From contig CAAEIM010000183.1 of assembly GCA_900755995.1 (NCBI GenBank), positions 1-13,739 of the forward strand: a stretch of DNA of 13,739 bases, read 5' to 3'. Both the position numbers and the translations under genes were made by a program. The stretch comes from Clostridia bacterium (lineage in GTDB: Bacteria; Bacillota; Clostridia; Oscillospirales; Acutalibacteraceae). Positions 13,333 through 13,739 of the stretch are shown one piece after another. Positions within the stretch are counted from its first letter, which is position 1. Every line of letters begins with the position of its first letter. The notes beneath the pieces are model-generated. The model did not search any database. It had not been told where the DNA came from and worked only from the letters and a program-made list of their open reading frames with translations.

Positions 13333-13739
13333 ATGTAAAAAATTCCTTTATTTTAGTCCAAATACTTTTATTTTTATTCTGTAAGTTACTGTACTCTACG
13401 GCTGTTAATTTTGTGCTTTCAAGCAGTCTGCCGTCAAGTGTGTATTCAATTCTGCCCACAACATCTCCGTCCTTAACAGGGGCATACAAAAAATTATCTG
13501 CATATACGGTTTTTTCAACGCCCTCTTTTTTGTCGGAAGGAACTACAACGTTCTTTCCCTTCGTTCCCGTAACGCTTATCATATCATCGTTGCCGCCTGC
13601 GCAGGGAATTTCCAGATAAAAGTCAGAATCATCACATTCCACGCACGAAAGCTTTGAAAAGCCATACTCGTAAAGTGCAATGTGGTCATTCCAATCGTTT
13701 CTGTCATTAAGAGTAACGCAGACAAAGGTCAGACCGTCT
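13319..13739 (-). CDS. D-alanyl-D-alanine carboxypeptidase, C-terminal part (runs off the window)
   Basis: The last 139 residues are visible; the open frame continues past the window edge. The first visible part (GLTFVCVTLNDRNDWNDHIA then LYEYGF) matches the end of the peptidase S11 catalytic domain, where a strand is followed by a helix leading to the LxxYGF motif. The remainder matches the beta-rich PBP5 C-terminal domain (LYAPVKDGDVVGRIEY at about residues 84-99 of the visible part). The end KSIWTKIKEFFTYGKE is a short amphipathic helix that could touch the membrane. Such enzymes trim D-Ala from peptidoglycan stem peptides outside the cell. The active-site SxxK, SxN and KTG motifs lie outside the window. 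It overlaps rluB by 14 bases and is co-transcribed with it. Confidence 0.82.
   Translation of the reverse strand, partial: DGLTFVCVTLNDRNDWNDHIALYEYGFSKLSCVECDDSDFYLEIPCAGGNDDMISVTGTKGKNVVVPSDKKEGVEKTVYADNFLYAPVKDGDVVGRIEYTLDGRLLESTKLTAVEYSNLQNKNKSIWTKIKEFFTYGKE

Noticed and set aside
1..13739. CRISPR arrays, insertion sequences, attachment sites, tRNA or rRNA genes
   Set aside because: No regularly spaced repeats, transposase or integrase motifs, terminal inverted repeats or cloverleaf-like sequences were seen on reading both strands by eye. A dedicated tRNA or ncRNA scan could not be run.

Overview
The window looks like a chromosomal segment of a low-GC Gram-positive anaerobe, most likely a gut-type Clostridia member (Ruminococcaceae/Oscillospiraceae-like). 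This is inferred from several points: strong AGGAGG-type Shine-Dalgarno sites, TTGnnn-17-TATAAT promoters, GTG starts, a DUF1540 cysteine-rich mini-protein, the RecD2-ComFC-MreB-like gene string, and a D-Ala-D-Ala carboxypeptidase next to an RluB-type pseudouridine synthase. No tRNA, rRNA, CRISPR array, insertion sequence or phage gene was seen.

Left part, + strand (1-4401). Two tandem intrinsic terminators close off an unseen upstream unit. After them a promoter region leads into a tight three-gene operon: a MoxR AAA+ ATPase, a DUF58 membrane protein and a TgpA-like membrane transglutaminase. The last two genes overlap by 4 bases. A strong 15-bp hairpin terminator ends the operon and also serves a convergent small gene.

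Middle (4402-9147). A minus-strand DUF1540 gene is divergent from a + strand gene for a membrane-anchored 111-residue protein of unknown function. A strong extended -10 promoter then drives recD2, comFC and a divergent mreB-like gene, with recD2/comFC overlapping. This unit ends at a hairpin shared with the convergent carboxylase operon.

Right part, - strand (9180-13739). Read in the direction of transcription, an unfinished D-Ala-D-Ala carboxypeptidase gene overlaps rluB. After an AT-rich gap, a clear promoter and a leader with two inverted repeats precede a three-gene biotin module: a shortened carboxyltransferase (MmdA/12S-like), a free biotin carrier protein (1.3S-like) and a pyruvate/oxaloacetate carboxyltransferase (OadA/5S-like). 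Neither a biotin carboxylase nor a membrane decarboxylase beta subunit lies beside them. This part list matches the soluble transcarboxylase architecture, but the first subunit has lost several hallmark motifs.

The most notable observations are the transcarboxylase-like module with its degenerate carboxyltransferase, its structured leader, and the MreB paralogue whose nucleotide-binding motif is altered. Most other genes are standard housekeeping genes. I see no clear case for an entirely new defence or mobile system here.
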